Shown here piece by piece: positions 17,665-26,294 of a stretch of 64,000 nucleotides of DNA (position 1 is the stretch's first letter; every line of letters begins with the position of its first letter). The DNA is from Streptomyces viridochromogenes (GTDB lineage Bacteria > Actinomycetota > Actinomycetes > Streptomycetales > Streptomycetaceae). The stretch lies in assembly GCF_001270495.1 (NCBI RefSeq), contig NZ_LGUR01000198.1, forward strand, positions 1 to 64,000. Direction: 5' to 3'. A program made the position numbers and the translations under genes. The notes beneath the pieces are model-generated. The model made no database searches and had not been told where the DNA came from. It saw nothing but the letters and a program-made list of their open reading frames with translations.

Positions 17665-18863
17665 CACATTCCGCAGCGACATACCTCGCACAGAACGCGT
17701 TCACACGCACCCTGTACATACCGGAACCCGTCAAACAGCAGCTCTCGCACCGGCTTTCGGAGTACCTGACCGAAGCAGCGCAAGCCTTCCGCAAGCTGGC
17801 AGGAGAACGTGCCGACCTCTATCTGGCCGGCTCACTGGCACGCTCGGAAGCGGCCGTGGAGCCTGCCGGTTCGGAGTACAGGCTCGCTTCGGACCTGGAC
17901 TTCGTCGCCGTCACGCCGACGCCTGATGAGCAGCCCGAGCTCGTTGCGCGGCTACTGGCGCACCTACGTGCCTTCGACGACGACTTTCTGCCGACCTGTT
18001 TCGTGCTCGGCCGGTCGCAGGCCGCCGGAGTCCGATCGCACTTCGGCCACGACCTCTGGCTGGGCTCTCGACACCCGCTGGTGCGAGGTTCGACGGACGG
18101 CGGCCCGGCACGACCCGCCATCGGCCGGCAGGAGATGCTGGAAGTCGTCGTCCACCAACTCGCCAACTACCTGCTGGTGGCACCCGACCCGGCCGACGAG
18201 GCGACCGGACGCGGCCGCGTCACCCCGGAACACCACCTCCGCAAGCTGCAACTGGAGCTGCTGCGGGCACATGCTCCGGCCCTGGGCGACGACGTGCTCC
18301 GCTACGCGGACCTCCCCGCGGTCTCCCGGACCTCGCCCCTCGACGCCCTGGTGTCACCCGAGTTCGTGCGCGAGCTGGTGCGCGCGAGGGAGCTGTCGCT
18401 GCGCAACCCGGAGCCCGTGACGCAGGGGACCCAGCGGGTGCTGCGCCTGCTGGCCGCGCTCTTCATCCGGCCGGGACCCGGCGTCACCGACGCCGATGGC
18501 CTGGCGGCGGCCCTGCACGCCGAAGGAAGAACCCGCCGCGGCGTTCTGTGGCTCTTCCAGCTCTGCCTCATCGCCTACTTCACGCTGACCGTCAGCACTG
18601 GGGATGCCGCGCGGCGGGCCGCAGCGACGGTGCTCGCGTTGTGGCGCCGACTCGACATCGCGGAACTCCGGGAAGCCCGCGAGACACCCGACGCGGTGGC
18701 GGCGCTCGACCCCGGTGAGGTGACCGACCCGACGACGCCCCAGGCCCGACTGCTCCACCAGGCCATGACGCTGCTGCGGCTGGACTACTACCACCACCTC
18801 GGGCCACTGAACTTCGGACGCATCGACTACCCGGGCTACTCCACGCCCGGGGGACGGGAGTGA
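17661..18863 (+). CDS. Nucleotidyltransferase-fold protein of unknown specificity
   Basis: 400 residues from a GTG overlapping the previous stop. Residues about 54-85 read LYLAGSLARSEAAVEP then SEYRLASDLDFVAV, the GS...DxD arrangement of the pol-beta-type nucleotidyltransferase fold. The rest is helical, with no second recognised domain. Such enzymes adenylylate or otherwise transfer nucleotides to small molecules, including antibiotics, so the role could be activation of an intermediate or self-resistance. I do not recognise a named subfamily. Its position inside a packed operon of biosynthetic enzymes argues for a pathway role. Confidence 0.6.
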   Translation: MTHSAATYLAQNAFTRTLYIPEPVKQQLSHRLSEYLTEAAQAFRKLAGERADLYLAGSLARSEAAVEPAGSEYRLASDLDFVAVTPTPDEQPELVARLLAHLRAFDDDFLPTCFVLGRSQAAGVRSHFGHDLWLGSRHPLVRGSTDGGPARPAIGRQEMLEVVVHQLANYLLVAPDPADEATGRGRVTPEHHLRKLQLELLRAHAPALGDDVLRYADLPAVSRTSPLDALVSPEFVRELVRARELSLRNPEPVTQGTQRVLRLLAALFIRPGPGVTDADGLAAALHAEGRTRRGVLWLFQLCLIAYFTLTVSTGDAARRAAATVLALWRRLDIAELREARETPDAVAALDPGEVTDPTTPQARLLHQAMTLLRLDYYHHLGPLNFGRIDYPGYSTPGGRE

Positions 18864-18867
18864 GGGC

Positions 18868-19233
18868 ATGACAGAGCAGACGACCCCCACGCACGCGCTT
18901 CACGCCTACCCCGACTGGGTCACGGCACTTCCCGAGGTGGACACCTCGTTCCCCGGCGCCCACGGCCACCTGCTGTCCGGCGCGCACGGCCAGCTGGTGC
19001 TCTGGAGGTTCGACGAGGGCGGCTCGGTGCCGGTGCACAGCCACGGCCCCCAACTCGGCATGGTGTTAAGCGGATGTGTGCGGATGATCCGCGGCGGCCG
19101 CACGGTGGCCTACCGAGCCGGTGAGTCCTTCTCGCTGGCCGACGGTGAGGACCACGGGGCCGACATCAGCCCGGGCACGCTCGTCATGGAGCTGTTCGCC
19201 GAGAACGACAGGCACCATGCGAGGGCCAGCTGA
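18868..19233 (+). CDS. Small single-domain cupin
   Basis: 121 residues. The cupin motif 1 is visible as GGSVPVHSHGPQLGMVLSG (two His and a Gln in place of the usual Glu), and motif 2 as YRAGESFSLADGEDHGADI. Single-domain cupins of this size bind a metal and act as isomerases, dioxygenases, cyclases or sugar-binding proteins. The preceding gene ends 4 bases upstream. A pathway role such as isomerisation or oxygenation is possible, but nothing fixes the reaction. Confidence 0.75.
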   Translation: MTEQTTPTHALHAYPDWVTALPEVDTSFPGAHGHLLSGAHGQLVLWRFDEGGSVPVHSHGPQLGMVLSGCVRMIRGGRTVAYRAGESFSLADGEDHGADISPGTLVMELFAENDRHHARAS

Positions 19234-19234
19234 A

Positions 19235-20485
19235 ATGGCAGGCGACACGGCGGGCCGTGGCCCGCGCGAGGCCGTCCTGCTGTCAGCGGACAGAGTGATC
19301 ACCGGACACCGTCGGGAGGTACTGGACGACGCCGCCGTACTCGTGGCGGGGCAGAAGCTCGCCTGGGTCGGACACACCCAAGCCCTCCCCGAGGAGTATC
19401 GGGGGGTGCGGCACGTGCCGCTGCGCGGCTGCACCCTGCTGCCCGGCCTGATCGAGGGCCACGCCCATCTCTGCCTCGACGGCGGCAAGGCGCCGTTCGA
19501 ACGGTTCGCAACCGCGCGGCCCGAGGAGGTCGTCGACTACGCCGCCGAGGCTCTGCGGCGCATGGCGCGCTCCGGCATCACCACGGTGCGGGACCTGGGC
19601 GCGCCGATCTTCCTGGCCGAGGCGCTCCGGAGCGGCGCCGTCCTCGGCGGGCTGCCCGGCCCGCGGGTGGTCCATGCCGGTGTGCCGCTGACCTCCCCCG
19701 ACGGCCACTGCGCGGTCATGGGCGGCGCGGCGAAGGACACTTCCGAAGCCCTGGCGCTCATCGACGACAACCGGCGCCACGGAGCCGGCTGGACGAAGCT
19801 CATGGTCACGGGCGGCTTTCTGGCGTCGGGGGCCTCTTCGCCCTACCACAGCCAGTTTCCGCAAGACCTGCTGGGCGCCGCCGTCCGTGCCTCACACGCC
19901 CTGGCCATGAAGGTGGCCGCCCACGCCCACGGCGTCGAGGGCATCCGGGCAGCTGTCGAGGCAGGGGTGGACAGCGTGGAGCACTGCACCTGGATGGAGG
20001 AAGGCGGATTTCGGGTGGACGCCGCACTGGTCGCCGAGATGAGCGCACGCGACACAGCGGTGAGCGTGACCGTGAACTCCCGCGCCCGCGCCGCGTCAGG
20101 GAGGCTGCCCTGGCACGAACGCAGGTCGCAGCTCGCGCTGCTCCACACCTCGGGTGTGCCGCTGATCGCGGGCACCGACTGCGGCATAGGCGGCACGCCG
20201 CACGACGACCTCCCCGCCTCGTTGGACGCCTACACCGATTTCGGCATGTCACCGATCGAGGTGATCGAGTGCGCTACCGGCACCAACGCCCGACTGCTGG
20301 GACTGGCGCCGCAGACCGGCACTCTCACGCCGGGCAGCTGGGCGGACGTCCTCGCGGTCCACGGCGACCCGTCGGAGTTGCTCACCCGGCTGACCGACGT
20401 GGTCTGCGTGCTCGTGCGCGGCTGCCCTGTCGCGAAGCCGTCCTCACCCCCGTCGCTGTACGCGGCGCTTTCCCAGGAGAACTGA
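19235..20485 (+). CDS. Metal-dependent amidohydrolase (prolidase/imidazolonepropionase-like)
   Basis: 416 residues from the ATG at 19235; an upstream in-frame ATG at 19217 is possible. It shows the amidohydrolase set in order: LPGLIEGHAHLCLDG (HxH, about residues 75-78), the probable bridging Lys in WTKLMVTGG, the His residues in VAAHAHG and VEHCTWM, and the metal-binding Asp in LIAGTDCGIGG. A binuclear metal centre is expected. The family cleaves cyclic amides, dipeptides or similar C-N bonds. In this operon it may open or trim an amide or imide intermediate; the substrate is unknown. Confidence 0.85.
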   Translation: MAGDTAGRGPREAVLLSADRVITGHRREVLDDAAVLVAGQKLAWVGHTQALPEEYRGVRHVPLRGCTLLPGLIEGHAHLCLDGGKAPFERFATARPEEVVDYAAEALRRMARSGITTVRDLGAPIFLAEALRSGAVLGGLPGPRVVHAGVPLTSPDGHCAVMGGAAKDTSEALALIDDNRRHGAGWTKLMVTGGFLASGASSPYHSQFPQDLLGAAVRASHALAMKVAAHAHGVEGIRAAVEAGVDSVEHCTWMEEGGFRVDAALVAEMSARDTAVSVTVNSRARAASGRLPWHERRSQLALLHTSGVPLIAGTDCGIGGTPHDDLPASLDAYTDFGMSPIEVIECATGTNARLLGLAPQTGTLTPGSWADVLAVHGDPSELLTRLTDVVCVLVRGCPVAKPSSPPSLYAALSQEN

Positions 20486-21270
20486 TGTCAGTAGAGAACG
20501 AATACGCGACGCTGGACCCGCTCGAGACCCGGATCATGACGCACCGCAGGTTCAGCGAGCGCGCCGACGACGTCGAGGAGGCCGTCTACGGCCACATCCG
20601 GGAACAACTCGGCACCAACCTCCTCGATGTGGGCTGTGGCACCGGGTCCTTCCTGCGCCGCCTGCGCGCCTGGGGGTACTCCGGTGAACTCGCCGGGCTC
20701 GACAGCTCGCCGGCAGCCGTTGAACGGGTGCGTTCCGACGGAGCTGCCACCGGTGTGCTCGGCCAGGCCACCGCTCTGCCGTTCGAGGACGGGCGGTTCA
20801 CCACGGTCACCGCGCGCCACATGCTGTACCACGTCTCCGAGCCCGAGGCCGCGCTCCGGGAGTTCGCCAGGGTGGCTGGGCCACACGGCCAGGTGGCCGT
20901 CAGCGTCAACCACGCCAGGACCGTCCCCGGAGTCACCGAACTGGTGGAACGCCATCTCGCCGCCCATGCCCTGCCCTCGGTCTCGCTGGCGGGTAGCACC
21001 GATTCGGAGCGCCTGCCGGCGATGATGGCCGAGGTCTTTCCCCGCGTGCGCTCGTACTCGCACGACAACGCCCTCGTCTTCCCCGACGCCGACGCGCTCA
21101 TCCGGTTCGCCGTCGCCGTCCTCGGCGTGTACGGCCTGAGCGCGGACAGTGCGGCGGGGCGCTCGGTGGCCGACGGGATCCGAGCAGAGGCGACCGTCTG
21201 GTTCGACGCGAACCGCGGTCCGTGGCGCGACCCGAAGGGCTACACCATCTGCATCGGGAGGTTCTCATGA
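20485..21270 (+). CDS. SAM-dependent methyltransferase
   Basis: 261 residues, ATG overlapping the upstream stop (TGATG). Class I motif I is LLDVGCGTGSFLRRL at residues about 47-60, motif II has LAGLDSSPAAV, and a motif III-like ALPFEDGRFTTVTARHMLYH (Methyltransf_11 type) follows. O-, N- or C-methylation cannot be told apart. It overlaps the P450 gene by 4 bases, so the two tailoring enzymes are co-translated. Confidence 0.85.
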   Translation: MSVENEYATLDPLETRIMTHRRFSERADDVEEAVYGHIREQLGTNLLDVGCGTGSFLRRLRAWGYSGELAGLDSSPAAVERVRSDGAATGVLGQATALPFEDGRFTTVTARHMLYHVSEPEAALREFARVAGPHGQVAVSVNHARTVPGVTELVERHLAAHALPSVSLAGSTDSERLPAMMAEVFPRVRSYSHDNALVFPDADALIRFAVAVLGVYGLSADSAAGRSVADGIRAEATVWFDANRGPWRDPKGYTICIGRFS

Positions 21271-22511
21271 CCGCGCAGAATCAGTCCCCGACGCGCGGCT
21301 GCCCGTTGATGGGGGACCCCCGTGACGAGGCCATGGCCTATCCCTTTCCGGGTGTGCACACTCTTGAGCTGGAGCCGGAATACGGTCCGCTGCTGCAGGG
21401 AGACCGGCTGTACCCGGTCACCATGCCGCACGGCGGCCGGGCCTGGCTGGCCACCCGTTACGTCCATGTCCGCCAGGTACTGGCCGACCCTCGGTTCTCC
21501 CGCGCCCTCGCCAATCACGTCGAGGCGCCGCGGCTGTCCTCGGAAGTGCTGCCGCAGACCTCCATGATGGCGATGGACCCGCCCGAGCACACCCGCGTTC
21601 GCAGGGCGCTGGCCCAGGAGTTCACCAGCGACCGGGTCGAGTTGCTGCGCGACCGCGCGGAACGGCTGGTGGACCGTCTGCTCGACACGATGACGGAGGC
21701 CGGCCGACCGGCCGACCTCCTTGCACATCTGGCGATTCCCTTCCCGCTCCTCATGGTCTGCGAGCTGCTCGGCGTCCCCGAGACCGACCGGGGCACCTTC
21801 ACCGAGCTGTCCGCCTTCCTCCGCTCCAGGGGCATGCCGGTGGAGCGGCGCGAGAGCGCTCGACGGGAGTTCGAGACGTATGTCGAGGGCCTGCTCGCCG
21901 GCACCCGCATCGATCCGGCTGGGCTCCTCGCCCGGCTCAAGACCGCGCACGAGCACGTCGACGAGGGGCTCAGCGTCCAGGAGATCATCGACGTGGCCAT
22001 CGCACTGCTGGTCGGCGGAGTCGGCAGTCCCAGCACTCTGCTCGCCAGCGGTGTCTGCATGCTGCTGCGCCGGCCCGATCTGGTGGAGGCGCTCCGCACC
22101 GACCCCAGGCTCGTCGAGGCCACGGTCGAGGAGTTGCTGCGGTTGGTCCCCGTCGGCGTGGGCGGCGGCTTCATGCGGGTGGCGAGAGAGGACGTCCGGG
22201 TCGGCGCCACCCTGGTGCGGCGCGGGGAAGCCGTACTCCCGGCCATGACCGCGGCGAACCGGGACCCCGAGATCTTCCCTGACGCCCACCGGCTGAGGCC
22301 GGAGCGGAAGTCGTCCCACCGGCACCTGGGACTCGGGCACGGCGCGCACCACTGCATCGGCGCACACCTGGCAAGGGTCGAACTGCAGACCGCGATCGGG
22401 CGCCTCTTCCACAGGCTGCCGGGGCTCCGGCTCGCGGTGCCTGAACCGGAGCTGCGCTGGCACGACGGGCTCGTCGTGCGGGAGTTGAAGGAGCTGCCGG
22501 TCACATGGTGA
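21267..22511 (+). CDS. Cytochrome P450 with unusual I-helix
   Basis: 414 residues. The haem-ligand loop is LGLGHGAHHCIGAHLARVEL (Cys about 363), where the usual first Phe is Leu. The ExxR motif is EELLRLV (about 288). The I-helix segment reads ALLVGGVGSPSTLLA, so the typical acid-alcohol pair (E/D-T) that delivers protons for O2 cleavage is missing. Such changes occur in bacterial P450s with non-standard chemistry. A ferredoxin gene overlaps its end, giving a local redox partner. Length is normal for actinobacterial P450s. Confidence 0.92.
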   Translation: MTAQNQSPTRGCPLMGDPRDEAMAYPFPGVHTLELEPEYGPLLQGDRLYPVTMPHGGRAWLATRYVHVRQVLADPRFSRALANHVEAPRLSSEVLPQTSMMAMDPPEHTRVRRALAQEFTSDRVELLRDRAERLVDRLLDTMTEAGRPADLLAHLAIPFPLLMVCELLGVPETDRGTFTELSAFLRSRGMPVERRESARREFETYVEGLLAGTRIDPAGLLARLKTAHEHVDEGLSVQEIIDVAIALLVGGVGSPSTLLASGVCMLLRRPDLVEALRTDPRLVEATVEELLRLVPVGVGGGFMRVAREDVRVGATLVRRGEAVLPAMTAANRDPEIFPDAHRLRPERKSSHRHLGLGHGAHHCIGAHLARVELQTAIGRLFHRLPGLRLAVPEPELRWHDGLVVRELKELPVTW

Positions 22512-22750
22512 ACGTCGAGAAGGCCACGCGGTGGGAGGTAGCGGTGGATCCAGGCCGCTGTATCGGGTCGGGTACCTGTCTGGCCCTGGCACCCCACCTC
22601 TTCCGGACTGGCGCGGGCGCCGTCACCGAGGTGTCCGCGGCGGAGGCGCCGGCCGAGAGCGCGGTGCTGGACAGCGCCGTCTGCTGCCCCTCACAGGCCA
22701 TCACCATCACGGACGCGGCCACCGGAGCACCACTGCATCCCGGACAGTGA
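22505..22750 (+). CDS. [3Fe-4S] ferredoxin, P450 partner
   Basis: 81 residues, overlapping the P450 gene by 7 bases. The cluster ligands are the two Cys of RCIGSGTCLALAP (C-x5-C spacing, central Cys absent, typical of 3Fe-4S) and the later CCPSQAI. Such small ferredoxins pass electrons from a ferredoxin reductase to the adjacent P450. The FAD/NAD(P) protein at 26295 does not look like a classic ferredoxin reductase, so a housekeeping reductase probably serves it. Confidence 0.9.
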   Translation: MVNVEKATRWEVAVDPGRCIGSGTCLALAPHLFRTGAGAVTEVSAAEAPAESAVLDSAVCCPSQAITITDAATGAPLHPGQ

Positions 22751-22761
22751 GGAGCCCGACC

Positions 22762-23931
22762 ATGAACCCCTACTCCTACAAGTGGCAGATGTACCCCGGG
22801 CTCATTCCGCTGTGCCACGGCGACATGGACTTCGACAGCGACCCGAAGGTGATCGAAGCCGTCCTGTCCAGGCTGTCCTGGCCGCTGACCTACCCTCCGC
22901 CCTATCGGGTCAGCGGTGTCGCCACCACGCTGTCCCACTACTACCAGGACGCTCACGGACTGACCGTCCCCGAGGACGCCTTCTGGCTCGCCGCCGGCTG
23001 CCTCTCGCAGAGCTACCAGGTGTTCGCCTCCCTCCTCGCCCCGGGCGACGAAGTCCTTTACTGGAAGCCGGCGTTCAAGCACGTGCCGGGCGCCGTCGCA
23101 GCCGCTGGAGGCATCCCGGTGCCATTACCCGTCGTCGACCGGGAGCTCGTACGCGAGGACCTGGAGCGGTTGAGGGGGCCGGCCACGCGGGCCGTGTATC
23201 TCGTCAACCCCCACAATCCGACGGGCAAGGTGTTCACCGAGGCCGAGCTGCGCACGGTCAGCGAGTTCGCGGCCGCACACGACCTCGTCGTGGTCAGCAA
23301 CGAGTTGCACGCGCGGCTGGTCTGGGAAGGCGGCCACACCCCGTTCGCCACAGTGGACGACGCCGCGCCGCAGCTGAGCATCACGCTCTCCGGTGCATCC
23401 AAGTCCCACAACCTGGCGGGCATCGGCGGAGCCTTCGCCTTCTCGCTCAACCGCACGTTGCTGGCGAGCGTCTGCGGACCGGCGATGCACCTGTGCCCGG
23501 AGGCGACCAGTGTCCAGCAGGCGGCGCTCGCGGCAGCCTACGGGGGCGACAGCCCGTGGCTGCGGGAGACGCGTGGCAGGCTCCGGTCGGCGCGCGACTA
23601 TGTCTGCCGGGAACTGCGCGCGAAGCTGCCGGGAGTCGTCCTGTCGCCGCCCCAGGGCACCTACTTCCTCTGGGTCGATTTCCAGTCGTGCCTGCGACCC
23701 GGTGAGAACGCGGCCGAGGTGCTGCGGCGGGACTGCGGCGTCACCTCGGGGGCCGGCCCCGACTTCGGCGGGACCGCGAGCCAGGCCCGACTCTCCTTCG
23801 CCGCACAGGAGGACCTGCTGCGACAGGCGGTCCGGCAGATCACCGACGGACTCACAGGCCGGCTGAGCGGTGGAGGCCCGGCTGTCGACCAGCCGACCCC
23901 GGCCGCCGCGCAACCCACTCGAACGCACTGA
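22762..23931 (+). CDS. PLP-dependent aminotransferase/C-S lyase of the MalY/PatB type
   Basis: 389 residues. Start ATG behind GAGGAG. Fold-type I features: CHGDMDFDSDP near the N-terminus (MalY/PatB substrate loop), VYLVNPHNPTGKVF, VVSNELHARLVW and the PLP Lys in LSGASKSHNLAG at about residue 214. MalY/PatB proteins are mainly cystathionine beta-lyases/C-S lyases; some act as aminotransferases. Next to a gamma-family PLP enzyme and an OsmC-like protein, a sulfur-related role is plausible. The C-terminal 20 residues are Pro/Ala-rich and probably disordered. Confidence 0.85.
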   Translation: MNPYSYKWQMYPGLIPLCHGDMDFDSDPKVIEAVLSRLSWPLTYPPPYRVSGVATTLSHYYQDAHGLTVPEDAFWLAAGCLSQSYQVFASLLAPGDEVLYWKPAFKHVPGAVAAAGGIPVPLPVVDRELVREDLERLRGPATRAVYLVNPHNPTGKVFTEAELRTVSEFAAAHDLVVVSNELHARLVWEGGHTPFATVDDAAPQLSITLSGASKSHNLAGIGGAFAFSLNRTLLASVCGPAMHLCPEATSVQQAALAAAYGGDSPWLRETRGRLRSARDYVCRELRAKLPGVVLSPPQGTYFLWVDFQSCLRPGENAAEVLRRDCGVTSGAGPDFGGTASQARLSFAAQEDLLRQAVRQITDGLTGRLSGGGPAVDQPTPAAAQPTRTH

Positions 23932-23943
23932 ATGAGGGTTCTC

Positions 23944-25242
23944 GTGAACACACCGGACCGTGCTGCCATCGGCTTTCAAAGCGGCCTAGAAGAAGAAGCC
24001 AACTGGGTGAACGACCTGCGCCGCCGCCGTAGGGAAGGGCCCCGCTCCACGCACAACAACGTCGTCGATGCCTCGGCCGGGGCCTCCACCCGTGCCGTGC
24101 ACTCGGGGGTCTACAAGGACCCCGTCACCGGAGCCGTCGGCACACCGATATTCCAGACCAGCACCTTCCTGCTCGACGAGCTGAGCTATGCCGCGTTCGA
24201 GCGCGGCGCGACCCGGGACGTGCCGATCTACAGCAGGTACGGAAACCCCTCCCAGTGGGCGGTGCAGGAGAAGGTCGCGGCACTGGAAGGTGCTCAGAGC
24301 GCCGTGGTGACCTCCTCGGGGATGAGCGCGATCGCCGGCACGGTCTATGCGCTCACCAACAACGGCAGTCACATCATCACGGCGTACGACGTCTACGGCG
24401 GCACCTACAACCTCATGCGTGAGGACATGCCGTCGGCCGGCCGCGAGGTCTCCTTCGTCGACGCCACCGATCTGTCGGCGATCGCCGCGGCAATCCGCCC
24501 GGAGACGCAACTGATGTTCTTCGAGAGCCTCACCAACCCCCTCCTCAAGGCACCGCCGCTGCGGGAGATCGCGGCGCTCGCACGACAGCACAACGTCCTG
24601 CTCGTCGTCGACAACACGCTGCTCTCTCCCGTGAACCTCCGGCCTCTCGACCTGGGCGCCGACGTGGTGCTGCACAGCGCCACGAAGTACCTCAACGGGC
24701 ACAGCGACCTGACGGCCGGAGTCGTGGCCGGCAGCCGGAAGTATGCCGACCGGATATGGGCACAGATCCTGCGCTTCGGCGGAACGCTGGAATCGTTCTC
24801 CTGCTTTCTCCTGGAACGCGGCATGAAAACCCTCGTCCCCAGGATGTGCGCGCACAACAAGAACGCCACCGCGCTCGCCCGGTTTCTCGCCGACCACCAG
24901 AAAGTGCGGGCCGTCTACCATCCCTCGCTCGCCGATTACCCCTACCGACAACTGAAGGACGACGTTCTCGACGGTTACGGAGGAATGGTCGCCTTCGAGG
25001 TGGAAGGCGGAGACGAGGACGCCCTGAAGTTCCTGGACAGGGTCCGCGTCCCCTGCGCCGCCACCAGCCTGGGCGGCGTCGAATCACTGGTCAGCATGCC
25101 CGCCAACACCTCGCACTGTTCCCTCACCACTTCACAGCGGGCGGCCATCGGCATCAACGGCGGGCTGATCCGCTACTCGGCGGGGATCGAGAACACCGAA
25201 GACCTCATCGCGGACACCGCGCGGGCACTCGATTCCCTCTAG
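23944..25242 (+). CDS. Cys/Met-metabolism PLP enzyme (cystathionine gamma-synthase/lyase-like)
   Basis: About 432 residues. GTG at 23944 is preferred because GAGGG lies just before it; an ATG at 23932 is the alternative. The fold starts near residue 45 with TRAVHSGVYKDPVTGAVGTP; YSRYGNPSQ, VTSSGMSAI and the PLP Lys in LHSATKYLNGHSD (about 248) follow. The C-terminal CAATSLGGVESLVSMPANTS is family-typical. The first 40 residues (acidic EEEANWV then RRRRREG) are an extra segment not usual for the family. It could catalyse gamma- or beta-elimination/replacement to form or break a C-S bond in the pathway. Confidence 0.88.
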   Translation: MNTPDRAAIGFQSGLEEEANWVNDLRRRRREGPRSTHNNVVDASAGASTRAVHSGVYKDPVTGAVGTPIFQTSTFLLDELSYAAFERGATRDVPIYSRYGNPSQWAVQEKVAALEGAQSAVVTSSGMSAIAGTVYALTNNGSHIITAYDVYGGTYNLMREDMPSAGREVSFVDATDLSAIAAAIRPETQLMFFESLTNPLLKAPPLREIAALARQHNVLLVVDNTLLSPVNLRPLDLGADVVLHSATKYLNGHSDLTAGVVAGSRKYADRIWAQILRFGGTLESFSCFLLERGMKTLVPRMCAHNKNATALARFLADHQKVRAVYHPSLADYPYRQLKDDVLDGYGGMVAFEVEGGDEDALKFLDRVRVPCAATSLGGVESLVSMPANTSHCSLTTSQRAAIGINGGLIRYSAGIENTEDLIADTARALDSL

Positions 25243-25251
25243 GAGGACGGC

Positions 25252-26262
25252 ATGCGGAACAGCTTCAACATAGCGAGCTTCAGCGAACTCGTGCAGGAGA
25301 CCAAAGAGGACCCGGAGAAGGCGCAGTTCTACTACGGGGCCCGCGCTCGTTACCTTCCGCACCGGGGAGTGAGAGTTTTCGCCACGCCGGCCCTGCTGGG
25401 CGGTGTCAAGTCTGCCCGCCGGTTCGGGTTCGACGTCGCCGAACCCGCGGCGCACCGGCTTTCCGACGAACCCACGCCCATGGAGATGGCGCTCACGGGT
25501 ATCGCCTCCTGCTCGGTGAAGAGCACCATCGCCGGGGGAAGTTCGCGCAACGTGAACTTCGACGCGCTGGCGATGACCATCTCGGCCCAGCTGGTCCCGG
25601 GCGGCGACGAGCAGCTCGGCGCCGCGAAGGTGGCGGAGCTGAGCTGCGAGCTCACCGCGCAGACCGACACGGCCGGGACGGTGCTGGCCGAGATCGCCGC
25701 GCAGGTGGCGGAGCGCAGTCCCAACCACCGCACGGCGACGGACAAGACCGAGACGCGGTTCCTGCTCGGCGGTCGGCCGGTACCGCTGCCGAGCGACGAC
25801 ACCCCGGCTCCGGACACCGGTGGGTCGCGCTCGGTCGCCCGGCACGTGACGTGGCTGAGCGGTGCCCAGCTGGAGTCCCGGGACGCCTCCGGCAAGGGCG
25901 GGGTACTCCGTGTCGACCAGCCCAAACAGCTCGCCGGCGTGGACTGGGGACCGAACCCGCAGGAATACCTGGTGATGGCAGCCGCCGCCGACATCGCGCA
26001 GCTGGCCGGGCGTGCCCAGCAGCTGCGGACGGGAGAGTCCGGCGAGTGGGTCGTCGAAGCCACCGGGCACCTCGACATCCGGGGGCTCATGAACGTGGAT
26101 CCCACCGCCCCCATCGGACTGCAGACGGTCATCTTCACACTGCGTGCCCCCGACGGCATGCGGTCGGCGGATGCGGTGGCGGACGTCTGCCGGGCCGCGG
26201 CGGCCTCAGCCGTTGTCGATCTCATCGCCCGTCCCCATCCGGCAGCCGTGCACGTGGGCTGA
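25252..26262 (+). CDS. Tandem OsmC-like protein
   Basis: 336 residues from an ATG behind AGGAGG. Two OsmC/Ohr-like domains follow one another. The first (about 45-160) has PTPMEMALTGIASCSVKST, holding the single reactive-type Cys. The second (about 195-325) has NPQEYLVMAAAADIAQLAGR at the equivalent helix, with Ala where Cys would be. Classical OsmC/Ohr proteins are about 140 residues and reduce hydroperoxides with two cysteines; here the pair is incomplete, so thiol-peroxidase activity is doubtful and a different sulfur or binding role is likely. Tight spacing (9 bases) ties it to the PLP gene before it. Confidence 0.7.
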   Translation: MRNSFNIASFSELVQETKEDPEKAQFYYGARARYLPHRGVRVFATPALLGGVKSARRFGFDVAEPAAHRLSDEPTPMEMALTGIASCSVKSTIAGGSSRNVNFDALAMTISAQLVPGGDEQLGAAKVAELSCELTAQTDTAGTVLAEIAAQVAERSPNHRTATDKTETRFLLGGRPVPLPSDDTPAPDTGGSRSVARHVTWLSGAQLESRDASGKGGVLRVDQPKQLAGVDWGPNPQEYLVMAAAADIAQLAGRAQQLRTGESGEWVVEATGHLDIRGLMNVDPTAPIGLQTVIFTLRAPDGMRSADAVADVCRAAAASAVVDLIARPHPAAVHVG

Positions 26263-26294
26263 AGACCCCACCGGGGCAGGGAAAGGACTCACCG

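Noticed and set aside
23932..24070. RiPP precursor-like leader fused to the gamma-family PLP enzyme
   Set aside because: The charged 40-residue N-terminal extension looked leader-like, but no RiPP maturation enzyme is present and the frame continues directly into the PLP domain.
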